64,000 bases of DNA from Thermoleophilia bacterium (GCA_020053595.1 JAGVMV010000047.1:1-64000), one strand, 5' to 3'. Positions 1 to 8,888 are shown, numbered from the stretch's first letter. Numbers and translations are program-made. Notes: generated by a model from the letters alone, not told the origin.

Positions 1-35
1 CCCGTCAGCTTCAGTCAAGTCCGCCAATTATCTGA

Positions 36-686
36 CTACGTACGTTTTGGCGGCGCATTCTTGCCCTCTTTCCAGGCGAACATCAGAGGCAGCTCCCTGG
101 CGACCTCCGCCACGACCATATAGAGGTGAATGCCGGCGGTGACGATGAAGACCCACATGAGCAGGTAGTGATAACTGCGCATGGCCACCAGGCCACCGGC
201 CCAGTAGGTGAATGATTCAAAGAACGACTGCGTCGGCGTCCAGAGGCAAAGCCCCGTGAGCAGCGTCAACGGTATCAGTACAAAAGCCCAGAAGAGATAC
301 ATACCCTTCTGCAGCGGGTTGAACTTGTAGACCGAGGGGTAGGTCTTGCGCAGGAAAAGGTAATACTTGAGCGTATCCCTGAAATTACCTTCACCCTCGT
401 GCCTTATCGGGCTGAACCAGTGAAAATCGCGCCGCTTGGTCCGCCTGCCGGGAGGCGCCGATCCGGCGCCGAAGAAGGACCAGTACAATCTGATGACCGT
501 GGTGAAGACGAAGGTCCACATGGCCACCTGGTGGATGGACAGCGCGTAGCCCATGAAACCGCTGAAGAACGGGCTGTGAATATAAAACCCGGTGAATACC
601 AGCAGGACCAGCGAAACCATATGAACGGCGTGCATGATGACCGCCGGTAGCGGATGCTCTTCTCTTGTTGGCGGCAGATGACCCAT
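36..686 (-). CDS. Cytochrome b subunit of membrane-bound [NiFe(Se)] hydrogenase (HyaC-like)
   Basis: Di-haem cytochrome b type membrane anchor that would pass electrons from the periplasmic hydrogenase dimer to the quinone pool. The 216-residue protein shows four hydrophobic segments with histidines at their edges (for example in HAVHMVSL, IHQVAMW, SYHYLLMW and TAGIHLYM), as expected for haem ligation. It is third in the operon after the small and large subunits. I chose the ATG at 686, nine bases after an AGG, because the large subunit really ends at 697 after read-through of its UGA; the longer reading from a TTG at 740 would overlap it. Family assignment is secure; the haem ligands are inferred. 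Confidence 0.85.
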   Translation of the reverse strand: MGHLPPTREEHPLPAVIMHAVHMVSLVLLVFTGFYIHSPFFSGFMGYALSIHQVAMWTFVFTTVIRLYWSFFGAGSAPPGRRTKRRDFHWFSPIRHEGEGNFRDTLKYYLFLRKTYPSVYKFNPLQKGMYLFWAFVLIPLTLLTGLCLWTPTQSFFESFTYWAGGLVAMRSYHYLLMWVFIVTAGIHLYMVVAEVARELPLMFAWKEGKNAPPKRT

Positions 687-696
687 AACAGATCGC

Positions 697-2325
697 CTAC
701 CGTACCTGGAACTTGAGGACTTTGTTGGATTCCGGTTCAATCACGTGAACCGCGCAGGCCATTCATGGATCGAATGTGTGAACGGTTCGCAATATCTCCA
801 GCGGTTTCTCCGGATCGAGCACCGGTGTCCCGACCAGCGCTTCCTCGACGGGCCCACGCTTGCCATTGTCATCCCGCGGCGAGAGGTTCCAGTTTGACGG
901 CGGTACCGCCGCGTAAGTGTCGATCTTGCTGTCCTTGATCTTGGCGTAATGGGCCAGGGCTCCACGGGGAGCGTCCCAGCCGCTTTCACCGGTGCCGTCC
1001 TTGCTGAAGTCCAGCTCCTCATAGATCTTGGTCTCACCTGAACCGATATTGGCCAGCAGCTCGTTGGCCCAGCGGATGGCGTTGTCGGAATTGATCTTGG
1101 CCTTGATGACGCGGGCGGCGACACGGCCCAGATTGGAAAGCAGAACCGTGGGATCGCCGGCGTGGCCTACCGCAGCGAGGGTGTCGTTCACGAGCTTCTT
1201 GGCTTCGGGCCGGCCGGCCAGGTAGGCAATAAGCACCTGTGCCAACGGGCCGACCTCCATCGCGCGGTTCTCCTTGCCGTAGCGAACCGCCTGGGTCCAG
1301 TCGTACTTGCCGGCCGGCAGGGCGTCGCCCTCGATCGGCGGCATCTTGGTGAAATTAATTGGCTCCTGGCCAACCTCGAGTGGATGCTTGCCACCACCGA
1401 CTCCGTCGTCGTACCAGGAGGTCTTGGTGTATTTGCGAGCCTCGGAGAGGTCGACCTTCTCCAGCGCCAGCTTGCCGTCGAAGATACCGCCTCTCGGGAA
1501 GAGCCGGTCATAGGGGTCCTGGCTTTTCTCGTCCAGCACGCCCCAGCTGAGGAAGTTGCCGACACCCTGGCCGTAGGAGGCCAGGTCGAGATAGTAGGGC
1601 GCGATGGCCAGCAGGTCCGGCACCATCACGGTGTCGATGAAGTCCTTGACCACACCCATCTGCGAGATGTAGAACTCGATATCCTCGATGCTGGGCATCT
1701 GGGTGACGCCGCCCGGCACGTAGTTGTTGATCATCGGATAGCGGCCGCCAAGGACGGCACTGGCATCGCAGGCTCTCTGCTGGATCTCGAGCGCCTGCAG
1801 GTAGTGGGCGGTTATCTCCAGGTCGAGGTCAGCCGGCAGCTTATAGCCCGGATGGTCCCAATACATGTTGGCAAAGGGCCCGAGCTGGCCGGAGTCGACG
1901 ACTGCCTTGACCTGGTCCTGCACCGCCTTGAGCCCTGGCGTCCCCGGCTTCGCGTTCAGCGTGTTGGGCACGTTGACGTAGTCGAAACCGTTCAGGTGAT
2001 AGAACCAGAGGATGTGGTCGTAGCCCAGCTGTGTCGCCTCCATCATGTTGCGTATGAGGCGGACGCTGTCGGGAACCGTCTTCATCCCCATGGCGTTTTC
2101 CACGGCGCGCACTGAATTGAAAGCGTGCGGGGTCGGGCAGACGCCGCAGATGCGCTGGGCGAACTGCCAGATGCCCTTGGGGTCGCGGCCTTTCATGAAA
2201 ATCTCAAAACCGCGGAACATGGTCGCCGTGTTCCAGGCGTCCGTGACCTTCCCGTTTTCGACCACGCAGGTGATGCGCAGGTGGCCTTCAATCCGGGTGA
2301 TGGGATCGATGACTACTTTGGTCAT
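697..2325 (-). CDS. [NiFeSe] hydrogenase large subunit with in-frame UGA selenocysteine codon
   Basis: Catalytic subunit of a group 1 uptake hydrogenase, which oxidises H2 at a Ni-Fe site outside the cytoplasmic membrane. The N-terminal motif RIEGH and the L2 motif RICGVCPTPHA are present. The C-terminal L4 motif reads HTFDP, then TGA at 763-765, then MACAVH, so the Ni-binding residue normally written C in DPCxxCxxH is encoded by UGA. Reading UGA as selenocysteine gives 542 residues, with Sec at position 521, ending at TAG 697-699. The 15 residues after the final His are the peptide normally removed by the maturation protease. A hairpin directly downstream fits a bacterial SECIS. Stopping at the UGA would leave no L4 motif and no active enzyme. 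ATG at 2325 follows the small-subunit stop directly. Confidence 0.92.
733..752 (-). promoter_or_regulatory. Putative bacterial SECIS hairpin for the UGA at 763-765
   Basis: On the minus strand the bases CGGTTCA, CGTGAT and TGAACCG form a perfect 7-bp stem with a six-base loop. The stem starts 10 bases after the UGA and the loop starts 17 bases after it, within the spacing reported for bacterial SelB-dependent SECIS elements. The loop has G in its second position followed by U. It lies within coding sequence, as in formate dehydrogenase mRNAs. Function is inferred from position and fold. Confidence 0.75.
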
Positions 2326-3444
2326 CTACTTACCTCCTTCTTCGGAGCCTTTGTCTTCCATGCCTTCCACCGGGGCTCCCTTGAACAGCCGGCCTGTTGC
2401 CGCCTGACCGACGAAGTGGGCGCCGATGCCAACCGCGGTGAGAGCACCGAGGCCGACGCCAATCTGTGTGGGCGTGATGTCACCCGGCAGCTTGATGCCC
2501 GGCGCTTTTTCATAGAACGGTGACTGCTTGTCCCAGAAATCCGGCTCGGAGCAACCGATACAGGGGCCGCCGGCTGATACCGGCCAGCCGTTGTTGGCGT
2601 TCCAGCGGGTCTTGGGGCAGGGGGCATAGGCAACCGGTCCCTTGCAGCCGACCTTGTAAAGGCACCAGCCGTTATCCGAGCCCTCGTCGCCGAACTTCTC
2701 CACGAATTCGCCGGCGTCGAAGTGGCCGCGGCGCTCGCAGTTGTCGTGGACCAGCTGGCCGAAAAGGAACTTGGGCCGGCCCAGGCTGTCCAGCTCGGGC
2801 AGCTTACCTTTGACGATTGCATAGAGCAGGATGGCTACGGTGTCGTCAGCGTTGCCGGGGCAGCGAGGGGAGTTGATGACCGTTGGATTACTGATACCTG
2901 CATCTTCTTTGAGAAAGTCGGTGACGCCCTTGGAACCGCTCGGGTTGGGAGCTGCCGCCTGGATGCCTCCATAGCAGGCGCAGGTGCCGATGGCGATGGT
3001 CGCCTTGGCCTTCTGGTAGGCATCCTTGCACATCTCCATCGATGTCATGCCGCCAATCGTGCAGGCATCAGGAATGCCGGTGGCTATGCCGCCCTCCACT
3101 ACATAATAGAAATCCTTGGAGTCAACGGTTTCGTGGAAACTCTTTTTCGCCTGGGAGCCGGCGGGGGCCATGATGGCCTCGTGGTAGTTGAGAGAGATCT
3201 GCTGCAGGATCAGGTTGGCAGGGGCAGGCTTGCGCGACTGGAGGAGATTCACCGAGCAGCCCAGGCATTCCTGGAAGCACGACCAGACGATGGCGGGGCG
3301 CTTGGCCATTTGCTCGAGGGCCTGAGCGACCCTCGGCACCGCCATGGGTCCGCTGACGCCGATCAGGCCGGCCAGCGCGCCACAGCTCTTGAGGAAATCT
3401 CTTCGCGATAACCCGGGAAACAGGGACATCTCTTCGTGTTCCAA
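2326..3444 (-). CDS. [NiFe(Se)] hydrogenase small subunit, Tat-exported
   Basis: Iron-sulfur electron-transfer subunit of the group 1 hydrogenase. A twin-arginine signal (LSRRDFLKS followed by a hydrophobic stretch) marks export of the folded dimer. Cluster ligands are visible in CFQECLGC, GTCACYGG, SPRCPGN, the HDNCERRGHF region and PCIGCSEPDFWD. A hydrophobic helix near the C terminus (QIGVGLGALTAVGIGAHFV) fits the membrane anchor of HyaA-type subunits. I chose the TTG at 3444, ten bases after GGAGG; an ATG at 3429 is possible and keeps the signal intact, whereas the open frame up to 3519 looks too long. The large subunit follows with no gap. Divergent from the ATPase gene at 3677. Confidence 0.88.
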   Translation of the reverse strand: MEHEEMSLFPGLSRRDFLKSCGALAGLIGVSGPMAVPRVAQALEQMAKRPAIVWSCFQECLGCSVNLLQSRKPAPANLILQQISLNYHEAIMAPAGSQAKKSFHETVDSKDFYYVVEGGIATGIPDACTIGGMTSMEMCKDAYQKAKATIAIGTCACYGGIQAAAPNPSGSKGVTDFLKEDAGISNPTVINSPRCPGNADDTVAILLYAIVKGKLPELDSLGRPKFLFGQLVHDNCERRGHFDAGEFVEKFGDEGSDNGWCLYKVGCKGPVAYAPCPKTRWNANNGWPVSAGGPCIGCSEPDFWDKQSPFYEKAPGIKLPGDITPTQIGVGLGALTAVGIGAHFVGQAATGRLFKGAPVEGMEDKGSEEGGK

Positions 3445-3676
3445 GGTTCCTCGACCTCCCTCTATTCGCGCCGTCCGATTCTTCGGGCGGCTATGTAAGT
3501 GCGCTCCGGTGAGGAGCAAGACAAACTCTATAACACTATTTCATGCGTGTCATATTTTTTTTCTCTCCACCAGGGAAAGGAATGAAACCGGGTGACGGAT
3601 TTTCCGTCCGTGCGTCCTGCTATGTTTGCAGGGCGACAGACTGCGCCAGTGGAAGTAGAATATAGCGGAGGTGCAC

Positions 3677-5449
3677 ATGGACTCAGCGAGCCTGCAGCAA
3701 AAGTTGATGCAAATCGACGGCCGTGGCTACAAAACCTACGGGCAGATCCGGGGCGCTTACCGGTTTCCGCGCTTCATGCTCTTCGTCGATTATGTTCAGG
3801 GAGACCCCTTCGCCACCCCCTCGCGACTGCGTGTGCGGGTGGCACAAGCCGATGCCGGGTTTGATGCCAGGCTTTTTGAAAACCAGGCGCGGCGTGTGGC
3901 TCTCGAGGACTTTATTGCCCGCGCCTTTTCAGCGGCGATCGGCCGAATAGTCCAGGGAAATCGAGGTACGGGCAAGTCCGGCTTGATGGGTGTGGATCGG
4001 GGTGGCCAGGAGATACTGGAACGGACGGCCGCCCTGGTCACGGACAGATTCGTGGAGGTGCGCTTCGTGGCGGGGTTGCCCGCCGATGGCCGGCGCTGTC
4101 TGGGCCGCGGGGCTGTGGCCATGTTGCTGGACGAGTTGCCGCGGCTGGTGGACGCATCACTTTTCCTGGAGGCGCTGGATTCGGGCGCCGTGTATGGACA
4201 CGTCGAGGCTGCCGAGGATCAGGAATGTCTGCGGGGACAACTCCAGGAGAAACATCTGGTCGCTTTCCTGGCCGACGGCTCCATCCTGCCCCGGGAGAGC
4301 GGTATCCGCGACCGGCCTCTGGCTGCTGGAAATGTGGTCAGCTTCCAGTCACCGCCTGAGTTGCGATTTGAATTACAGCTGCCCAATCGCGGTCGCGTGC
4401 GCGGCATGGGCATCCCCGAGGGAGTCTCCCTGATCGTCGGCGGCGGCTACCACGGTAAATCCACACTGCTTTCAGCCCTGGAGCGCGGTGTCTACAGCCA
4501 CATTCCTGGTGATGGCCGCGAGCTGGTGGCCTGCCGTGATGACGCGGTCAAAATCAGGGCTGAAGACGGCCGGCGGGTGGAGAAGGTGGACACCAGCCCC
4601 TTCATAAACAACCTGCCCTTCGGAACAGACACGGTGTCATTTTGCACTGAAAATGCCAGCGGCAGCACATCGCAGGCCGCAAATATAGCCGAGGCGCTGG
4701 AGGTTGGCTCACGGCTGCTGCTGGTCGACGAGGACACCTCGGCGACCAACTTCATGATTCGGGACGAGTTGATGCAGCAGCTCATCGCCCGCGAAAAAGA
4801 ACCAATCACCCCCTTCATCGATCAGGTGAGAAACCTTTACAGAGAGCATGGTGTGTCAACGGTTCTGGTGATGGGCGGATCCGGCGAATACTTCGAGGTC
4901 GCCGATACGGTCATAGCCATGGAGAATTATCAGCCGAGGGTAGTCACCGGGCGGGCGCGGGAAATCGCGGCGGCCCGCAAGAGTACCCGGCGTCGTGAAG
5001 GCGGCGGCAGATTTGGGCCGCTGCGGCCGAGAGTGCCGCTGGCGCGAGGACTGAACCCGCGGCGCGGGCGTAAGGACAAGGTTGCCGCCAAGGGCCTGAG
5101 GACGATCCTGTTCGGCAGGGAGATGGCAGACCTGGCCTGCGTCGAGCAACTGATAGACCGGAGCCAGACCCGCGCTATTGGCGACATGGTCTGGTACGGC
5201 CTGCGACAGGGTTACTTTGATGGCGAATCAACGCTGACACGGGTGCTCGACAGGTTGCTTGCGGATGTCGGAGCTGGTGGACTGGATGTTATTTCGCCGC
5301 ACAGGCAGGGTGGCGAAGACTTTGAATGCACGGATCTGACAGGCGACGACTTGGCTGGAGGCCCGCATCCGGGAGACTACGCCCTGCCCCGCCGCTTCGA
5401 GCTGGCCGCCATGCTCAACCGCTTGCGCAGCTTTACTGTCAGGCTCTGA
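3677..5449 (+). CDS. ABC-class P-loop ATPase (PF09818-type), role unknown
   Basis: Soluble 590-residue protein resembling the 'predicted ATPase of the ABC class' family, which has no established function. A Walker A-like loop GGGYHGKST appears near residue 255 and a Walker B-like LLVDEDTSATNF near 350. The N-terminal part carries GNRGTGKSG, which resembles the family's RGxGKSG segment. There are no membrane segments, so it is not a typical transporter. A clear GGAGG five bases before the ATG at 3677 sets the start; an in-frame GTG at 3671 overlaps that site and is less likely. It stands alone between the divergent hydrogenase operon and the next gene. Confidence 0.75.
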   Translation: MDSASLQQKLMQIDGRGYKTYGQIRGAYRFPRFMLFVDYVQGDPFATPSRLRVRVAQADAGFDARLFENQARRVALEDFIARAFSAAIGRIVQGNRGTGKSGLMGVDRGGQEILERTAALVTDRFVEVRFVAGLPADGRRCLGRGAVAMLLDELPRLVDASLFLEALDSGAVYGHVEAAEDQECLRGQLQEKHLVAFLADGSILPRESGIRDRPLAAGNVVSFQSPPELRFELQLPNRGRVRGMGIPEGVSLIVGGGYHGKSTLLSALERGVYSHIPGDGRELVACRDDAVKIRAEDGRRVEKVDTSPFINNLPFGTDTVSFCTENASGSTSQAANIAEALEVGSRLLLVDEDTSATNFMIRDELMQQLIAREKEPITPFIDQVRNLYREHGVSTVLVMGGSGEYFEVADTVIAMENYQPRVVTGRAREIAAARKSTRRREGGGRFGPLRPRVPLARGLNPRRGRKDKVAAKGLRTILFGREMADLACVEQLIDRSQTRAIGDMVWYGLRQGYFDGESTLTRVLDRLLADVGAGGLDVISPHRQGGEDFECTDLTGDDLAGGPHPGDYALPRRFELAAMLNRLRSFTVRL

Positions 5450-5655
5450 ATATCTGGGGTAAATTCAGGTCAAGGTAAAAAGGGTCAGGCCGATAATGAC
5501 CGGAACATGCAGTATCGGTTACGCATAAAGCGGGCCGGAAATACCGGCGTAATTAAGGTAAAATACTTTTATATGCAAAATATGCAAACCGGGCCGATTT
5601 GCATGGCTGACAAGCAGCCTGATCCGACTCTGGTCCACAATCACTAGGGGAAAAA

Positions 5656-6348
5656 ATGGGCAGCGCAGACACGAAGAACTGGACGCTCGAGCAGAAGGAA
5701 GAAAAAAGCCTGGAGATCATCGGCGAAGCCCTGCAGCGATTCGACGGCAAGCTGGCGACGACTTTTACCGGCGGCAAGGACTCACTGGTGATGCTGCACC
5801 TGTTCAAGAGGGCTGGCGATGGCAAGGTGCCGGTGCCGGTTCTCAATCTTGACACCACAGTGAAATTCAAGGAAGCGCTGGATTTCCGCGATCGCATCGC
5901 CCGCGACTGGGGCCTCGACCTGATCATTACCACTAACACCGAGGGCCTCAAGACCATCAAGCTTGCCGAGGACCACGAGCAGTGTTGCCTGGTAATGAAG
6001 GCGGAGGCCATCAACATGGCGGTTGAGGAGCACGGTTGGACGGCGCTGGCCACGGCAGTACGTTGGGACGAACAGCCGGCCAGGATCAATGAGGAGTATT
6101 TCTCCGAACGGCCTGAACACACACGCGTACAGCCCATCCTCCATTTCAGTGAACTGGACATCTGGGCCTATATCGAAAAGTACGACCTGCCCTATTGCGA
6201 ACTCTATGACCAGGGCTATCGCAGCCTTGGCTGCAAACCGTGTACCCAGAAGAGCACCCGCCCCCGCGGTGACGGTCCTGAGCGTGAAGGCCGCTCACAG
6301 GAAAAAGAGGAGATCATGGGCCAGCTGCGCGACCTGGGTTATTTCTAG
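5656..6348 (+). CDS. PAPS reductase / ATP-sulfurylase-like family protein (PP-loop)
   Basis: N-type ATP pyrophosphatase fold protein of the CysH/CysD superfamily, 230 residues. The PP-loop TFTGGKDSLVMLHL is near residue 35, and LNLDTTVKFKEALDFRDRIA matches the family's second block. The C terminus has GCKPCTQKSTRPRGDGPERE, the cysteine pair and basic-acidic tail of PAPS-reductase-like proteins. It may act in sulfate assimilation or in another adenylation reaction; no other cys genes lie in the window, so the substrate is unknown. ATG at 5656 follows AGGGG by six bases. A strong terminator at 6403 ends the unit. The preceding 206 bases hold no gene, only a short tandem repeat (ATATGCAAA twice, near 5572). 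Confidence 0.75.
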   Translation: MGSADTKNWTLEQKEEKSLEIIGEALQRFDGKLATTFTGGKDSLVMLHLFKRAGDGKVPVPVLNLDTTVKFKEALDFRDRIARDWGLDLIITTNTEGLKTIKLAEDHEQCCLVMKAEAINMAVEEHGWTALATAVRWDEQPARINEEYFSERPEHTRVQPILHFSELDIWAYIEKYDLPYCELYDQGYRSLGCKPCTQKSTRPRGDGPEREGRSQEKEEIMGQLRDLGYF

Positions 6349-6402
6349 GGTGGCGGTTTAGCCCGGCAGATTCCCGGGGCGTCATTTTTCCGGTATCATC
6401 TA

Positions 6403-6425
6403 GGGGCGGCCCTGCGGGCCGCCCC
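6403..6425 (+). terminator. Rho-independent terminator after the PAPS-reductase-like gene
   Basis: GGGGCGGCCC, TGC and GGGCCGCCCC form a perfect 10-bp GC stem with a 3-base loop, followed by TTTAAA. It sits 54 bases after the stop of the PAPS-reductase-like gene and only seven bases before the next start, so the two genes are probably separate units. Confidence 0.8.
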
Positions 6426-6432
6426 TTTAAAC

Positions 6433-6657
6433 ATGCAAAACGCCTTGCCAAAAATTTATCAATATATCATCATTGTCTGGAGCGTGGCCTGTGCCTCGGG
6501 GCTGGGGATATTCCTTTTCCAGGTATATGGGCCGAGGATCACCAACGAGCCTCAATACAGCGCTGCGGCCGTCGCGGTTACCGCCCTGTTCTGGTTGATA
6601 GTCTGGGCGGCGCCAGTTGTCATCCTGGCCATACGTGGCCGAGACCGGAAGGAATGA
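6433..6657 (+). CDS. Small two-helix membrane protein
   Basis: A 74-residue protein with two predicted membrane helices (IIIVWSVACASGLGIFLF and AVTALFWLIVWAAPVVILAI) and a charged C terminus RGRDRKE. The stop at 6655-6657 is three bases before the next start, which suggests a two-gene unit with the anchored protein downstream. I do not recognise the family. No clear ribosome binding site is visible, since the start lies just after the terminator stem. Confidence 0.55.
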   Translation: MQNALPKIYQYIIIVWSVACASGLGIFLFQVYGPRITNEPQYSAAAVAVTALFWLIVWAAPVVILAIRGRDRKE

Positions 6658-6660
6658 GTA

Positions 6661-7275
6661 TTGACTGATTTTCTGCAGAATCACCAGAAGCTGGCGACGG
6701 TTATCGTCATCGCTTTCGCCGTAGCGGTAGTGGTTTTTCTCTGGCTGATCTCGGATAGTAACGGGCCATCGGTGGGCGACTCCGCCTATCCTCCGGCGGG
6801 CGCGCATGGCCAGCCGGGCCAGGCTGTGACCGGAGGTGGCAGTCCGCCGGCGGCAAACGGTAGCGCCACATCGGGCGGGTTGTCAATCAGACAGGTGGAT
6901 TTCAAGGGGCTGGCTGGCGATGAACTCACGGGCTCGCAGGTTCTGGAGACCGTCCTTTACCTGGATATCAACAGCGATGGCACCGAGGAGGCACTGGTGA
7001 TGATCCGGGGTGAAGGCGAAAACCGGCCGCTTGACTGGCGGCTATACGGAATGCAAAACAGCAACGCGGCAACAGTTCTTTTTGAGCGCTCCCGGGTGGT
7101 GCAGGGTGAGGTTTCTGTACAGGGACCGATGCTCGTGGAGTCAGAGGGGATCTATAGTACCGGCGATCCGGACTGCTGCCCCTCGGCATCGAAGCGCACA
7201 ATATATGTCTGGAAGGCCGGCAGCCTGGTTGTGTCGCGGATCGAGGCAGCCCCGCCAGCCACAGCCGGACCCTGA
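6661..7275 (+). CDS. Membrane-anchored extracytoplasmic protein of unknown function
   Basis: A 204-residue protein with one N-terminal helix (TVIVIAFAVAVVVFLWLI), a Pro/Gly/Ala-rich linker at about residues 35-75, and an outside domain with SDGTEEALVMIRGEG and two adjacent cysteines in DPDCCPSA. The pattern DINSDGTEEALV resembles acidic repeats of other secreted bacterial proteins, but I do not recognise the family. It starts at a TTG preceded by GGAAGGA and follows the small membrane protein with a three-base gap. It converges with the ferritin-like gene, the two stops being adjacent. Confidence 0.6.
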   Translation: MTDFLQNHQKLATVIVIAFAVAVVVFLWLISDSNGPSVGDSAYPPAGAHGQPGQAVTGGGSPPAANGSATSGGLSIRQVDFKGLAGDELTGSQVLETVLYLDINSDGTEEALVMIRGEGENRPLDWRLYGMQNSNAATVLFERSRVVQGEVSVQGPMLVESEGIYSTGDPDCCPSASKRTIYVWKAGSLVVSRIEAAPPATAGP

Positions 7276-7473
7276 TTACTGCTGGCCCTTGATCAACCTG
7301 AGCGTCGCCAGGCGATCCCGCAAAATACGCTCGTGATCCTCTTCCCACCGGGCGAGTTGTTCGAAAATCGAACGCGTTTCCGGATCCTCCGCCGCAGCCG
7401 CTCCTTCGTGGTACATGTCCCGAGCCCGACGCTCGTTTTCAATCGCCTTTTCCATCAGCTTGATCACATCCAA
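7276..7473 (-). CDS. Short ferritin-like / rubrerythrin-like helical protein
   Basis: A 65-residue helical protein with NERRARDMYHEGA and ARWEEDHERIL, the E...ExxH spacing of one half of a ferritin-like di-iron bundle. It would have to dimerise to build a complete site, which is inference. It starts at TTG 7473, seven bases after GGAGG, and lies 17 bases downstream of the large coiled-coil membrane protein on the same strand, so the two are probably co-transcribed. Confidence 0.6.
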   Translation of the reverse strand: MDVIKLMEKAIENERRARDMYHEGAAAAEDPETRSIFEQLARWEEDHERILRDRLATLRLIKGQQ

Positions 7474-7490
7474 GACCGCGCCTCCATTTC

Positions 7491-8888
7491 TTATTCATTG
7501 GCTACTGTCAGCATTACCATAGTCGCCAGCGATAAAACCAGCAATGACACCGAAAGCCATAAACCCCGGTTCTTCCAGGATTGATGTTGCAGCGCCTGGG
7601 CCAGGAAATGGGTCCCCAGGGCCGCCGCCGCCGAGAAGCCGCTAATTACGGCCAGCCGCCATAAAGGTGGGATGTGTTCCACGATTTCCTGCCCGACCAC
7701 GCTCTCCCAGGACTTCAGCACATAGTAAAACACCAGAACAAACTCGACAAAGCCGGCGGCAACCTGCAGCGCCAGCCGCTCCTTTTGCAGCACCAGGCTG
7801 CGGGAAAGAATCTCCTGGCTCTGCTGTTGTATGGCGGCCTCCTCTCCGGCCCGCATGATCTCCACCTGTGTACGGACTACTTCGATGGCTGCCTGGGCGT
7901 TCTGGCGTGAAAAATCCAGATTGTGGCTTTCGGCGTGGGTCTCGGCCAGATCGAGGCTGAAGCGGTTGATGTAATGGGCGCCGATCTCATCCGATGATCC
8001 TGGCGCCGTGATCGCCTTCAGCTCTCGATTAAGCTGTTTGATGTACCGCGAAATTCCCTCGGAAGACTGACGCACGAGCAGTGAATCTGTTGCCAGCATA
8101 CCGAACATGCGAGACAGGCTGACGATCTGATCCTCGAGCAATCCTGCCCCGATGGCTCCGGTCGTGTCTGTAACGACCTGCCGGTGAAGCAGGGCGCCGA
8201 CCTCGCGGTCCACATCAGCCCGTTCGCTGACGATGGTCTGTCGCTGCTGCTCAAAATAACGGGCAGTCCGGCCCAGTTTTTTAATCAGGGAGTCCATCTC
8301 GGGGAATATGGTGGCGGTGAATGTTTGCGGGTCAACCGCCGCGATCGCGTAATAATCACGTCCACCATCCGTCAGGTCGGGGAAATGCACCAGATAGGCC
8401 TGCTCCTCCCCGGCGGCTTCCGGATTCAGCCGGGTTGCAAGAGCCCGTTCAGTCGTGACGCCGGCCGCTTTCAACATGGTTTCGGCGCTGGTCCCGGTGG
8501 GCGCCGCCAGGACGGTCGTTTCGCCGAACACTCCGTTCACGGCGGAAAGCAGGCGGTCGCGGTCGCTTTCGACGGCTTCCATGACCCGCCGCCATTCTGA
8601 TTCCAGCCCGCTTTCCTGTCGCGGATAAGTGACTTCAATCACAGACATGTCTGTGAGCATGCAGAGGCAAAAAAGAGACCCGGCGCGTTTGGCGCGGTGA
8701 ACGATCCGGCAACGGTCACCAGTCTCCCCGGCGGGCGAGATCAATCCGAGAGAGGGGAAAGTCTGGCTGGAGTCAAGATCATCCGCTCCCGTGGTCAGCG
8801 TCGACCAGAGGCGCTGAAGGTCCTGGTCATCATCCTTCAGGAGGTAATAATAATGAACCGCGGCCAGGGGCTGGAGCTTTTCCGGCAT
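7491..8888 (-). CDS. Large cytosolic/coiled-coil protein with C-terminal membrane anchor, unknown
   Basis: A 465-residue protein. The first 200 residues look soluble and mixed alpha/beta. Residues about 210-390 are helical and rich in E, Q and R (for example RAGEEAAIQQQSQEIL). The last 90 residues hold three hydrophobic segments (FVEFVLVFYYVL, LAVISGFSAAAALGTHFLAQAL, LWLSVSLLVLSLATMVML). The layout of a long helical cytosolic part followed by C-terminal membrane helices recalls CorA-type proteins, but the GMN motif is absent and I do not assign a function. ATG at 8888 has AGGAGAGG upstream. It probably forms an operon with the short ferritin-like gene. Confidence 0.6.
   Translation of the reverse strand: MPEKLQPLAAVHYYYLLKDDDQDLQRLWSTLTTGADDLDSSQTFPSLGLISPAGETGDRCRIVHRAKRAGSLFCLCMLTDMSVIEVTYPRQESGLESEWRRVMEAVESDRDRLLSAVNGVFGETTVLAAPTGTSAETMLKAAGVTTERALATRLNPEAAGEEQAYLVHFPDLTDGGRDYYAIAAVDPQTFTATIFPEMDSLIKKLGRTARYFEQQRQTIVSERADVDREVGALLHRQVVTDTTGAIGAGLLEDQIVSLSRMFGMLATDSLLVRQSSEGISRYIKQLNRELKAITAPGSSDEIGAHYINRFSLDLAETHAESHNLDFSRQNAQAAIEVVRTQVEIMRAGEEAAIQQQSQEILSRSLVLQKERLALQVAAGFVEFVLVFYYVLKSWESVVGQEIVEHIPPLWRLAVISGFSAAAALGTHFLAQALQHQSWKNRGLWLSVSLLVLSLATMVMLTVANE

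Noticed and set aside
741-1124. Minus-strand open frame of 127 codons overlapping the hydrogenase large subunit
   Set aside because: Lies entirely in another frame of a well-supported gene and has Arg/Ser/Pro-rich shadow composition.
1162-2115. Plus-strand open frame of 317 codons opposite the hydrogenase large subunit
   Set aside because: Antisense shadow of a highly GC-rich gene; composition rich in H, V, G and L without domain features.
5553-6161. Minus-strand 202-codon frame opposite the PAPS-reductase-like gene
   Set aside because: Antisense to a gene with clear PP-loop motifs; no ribosome site or family features.
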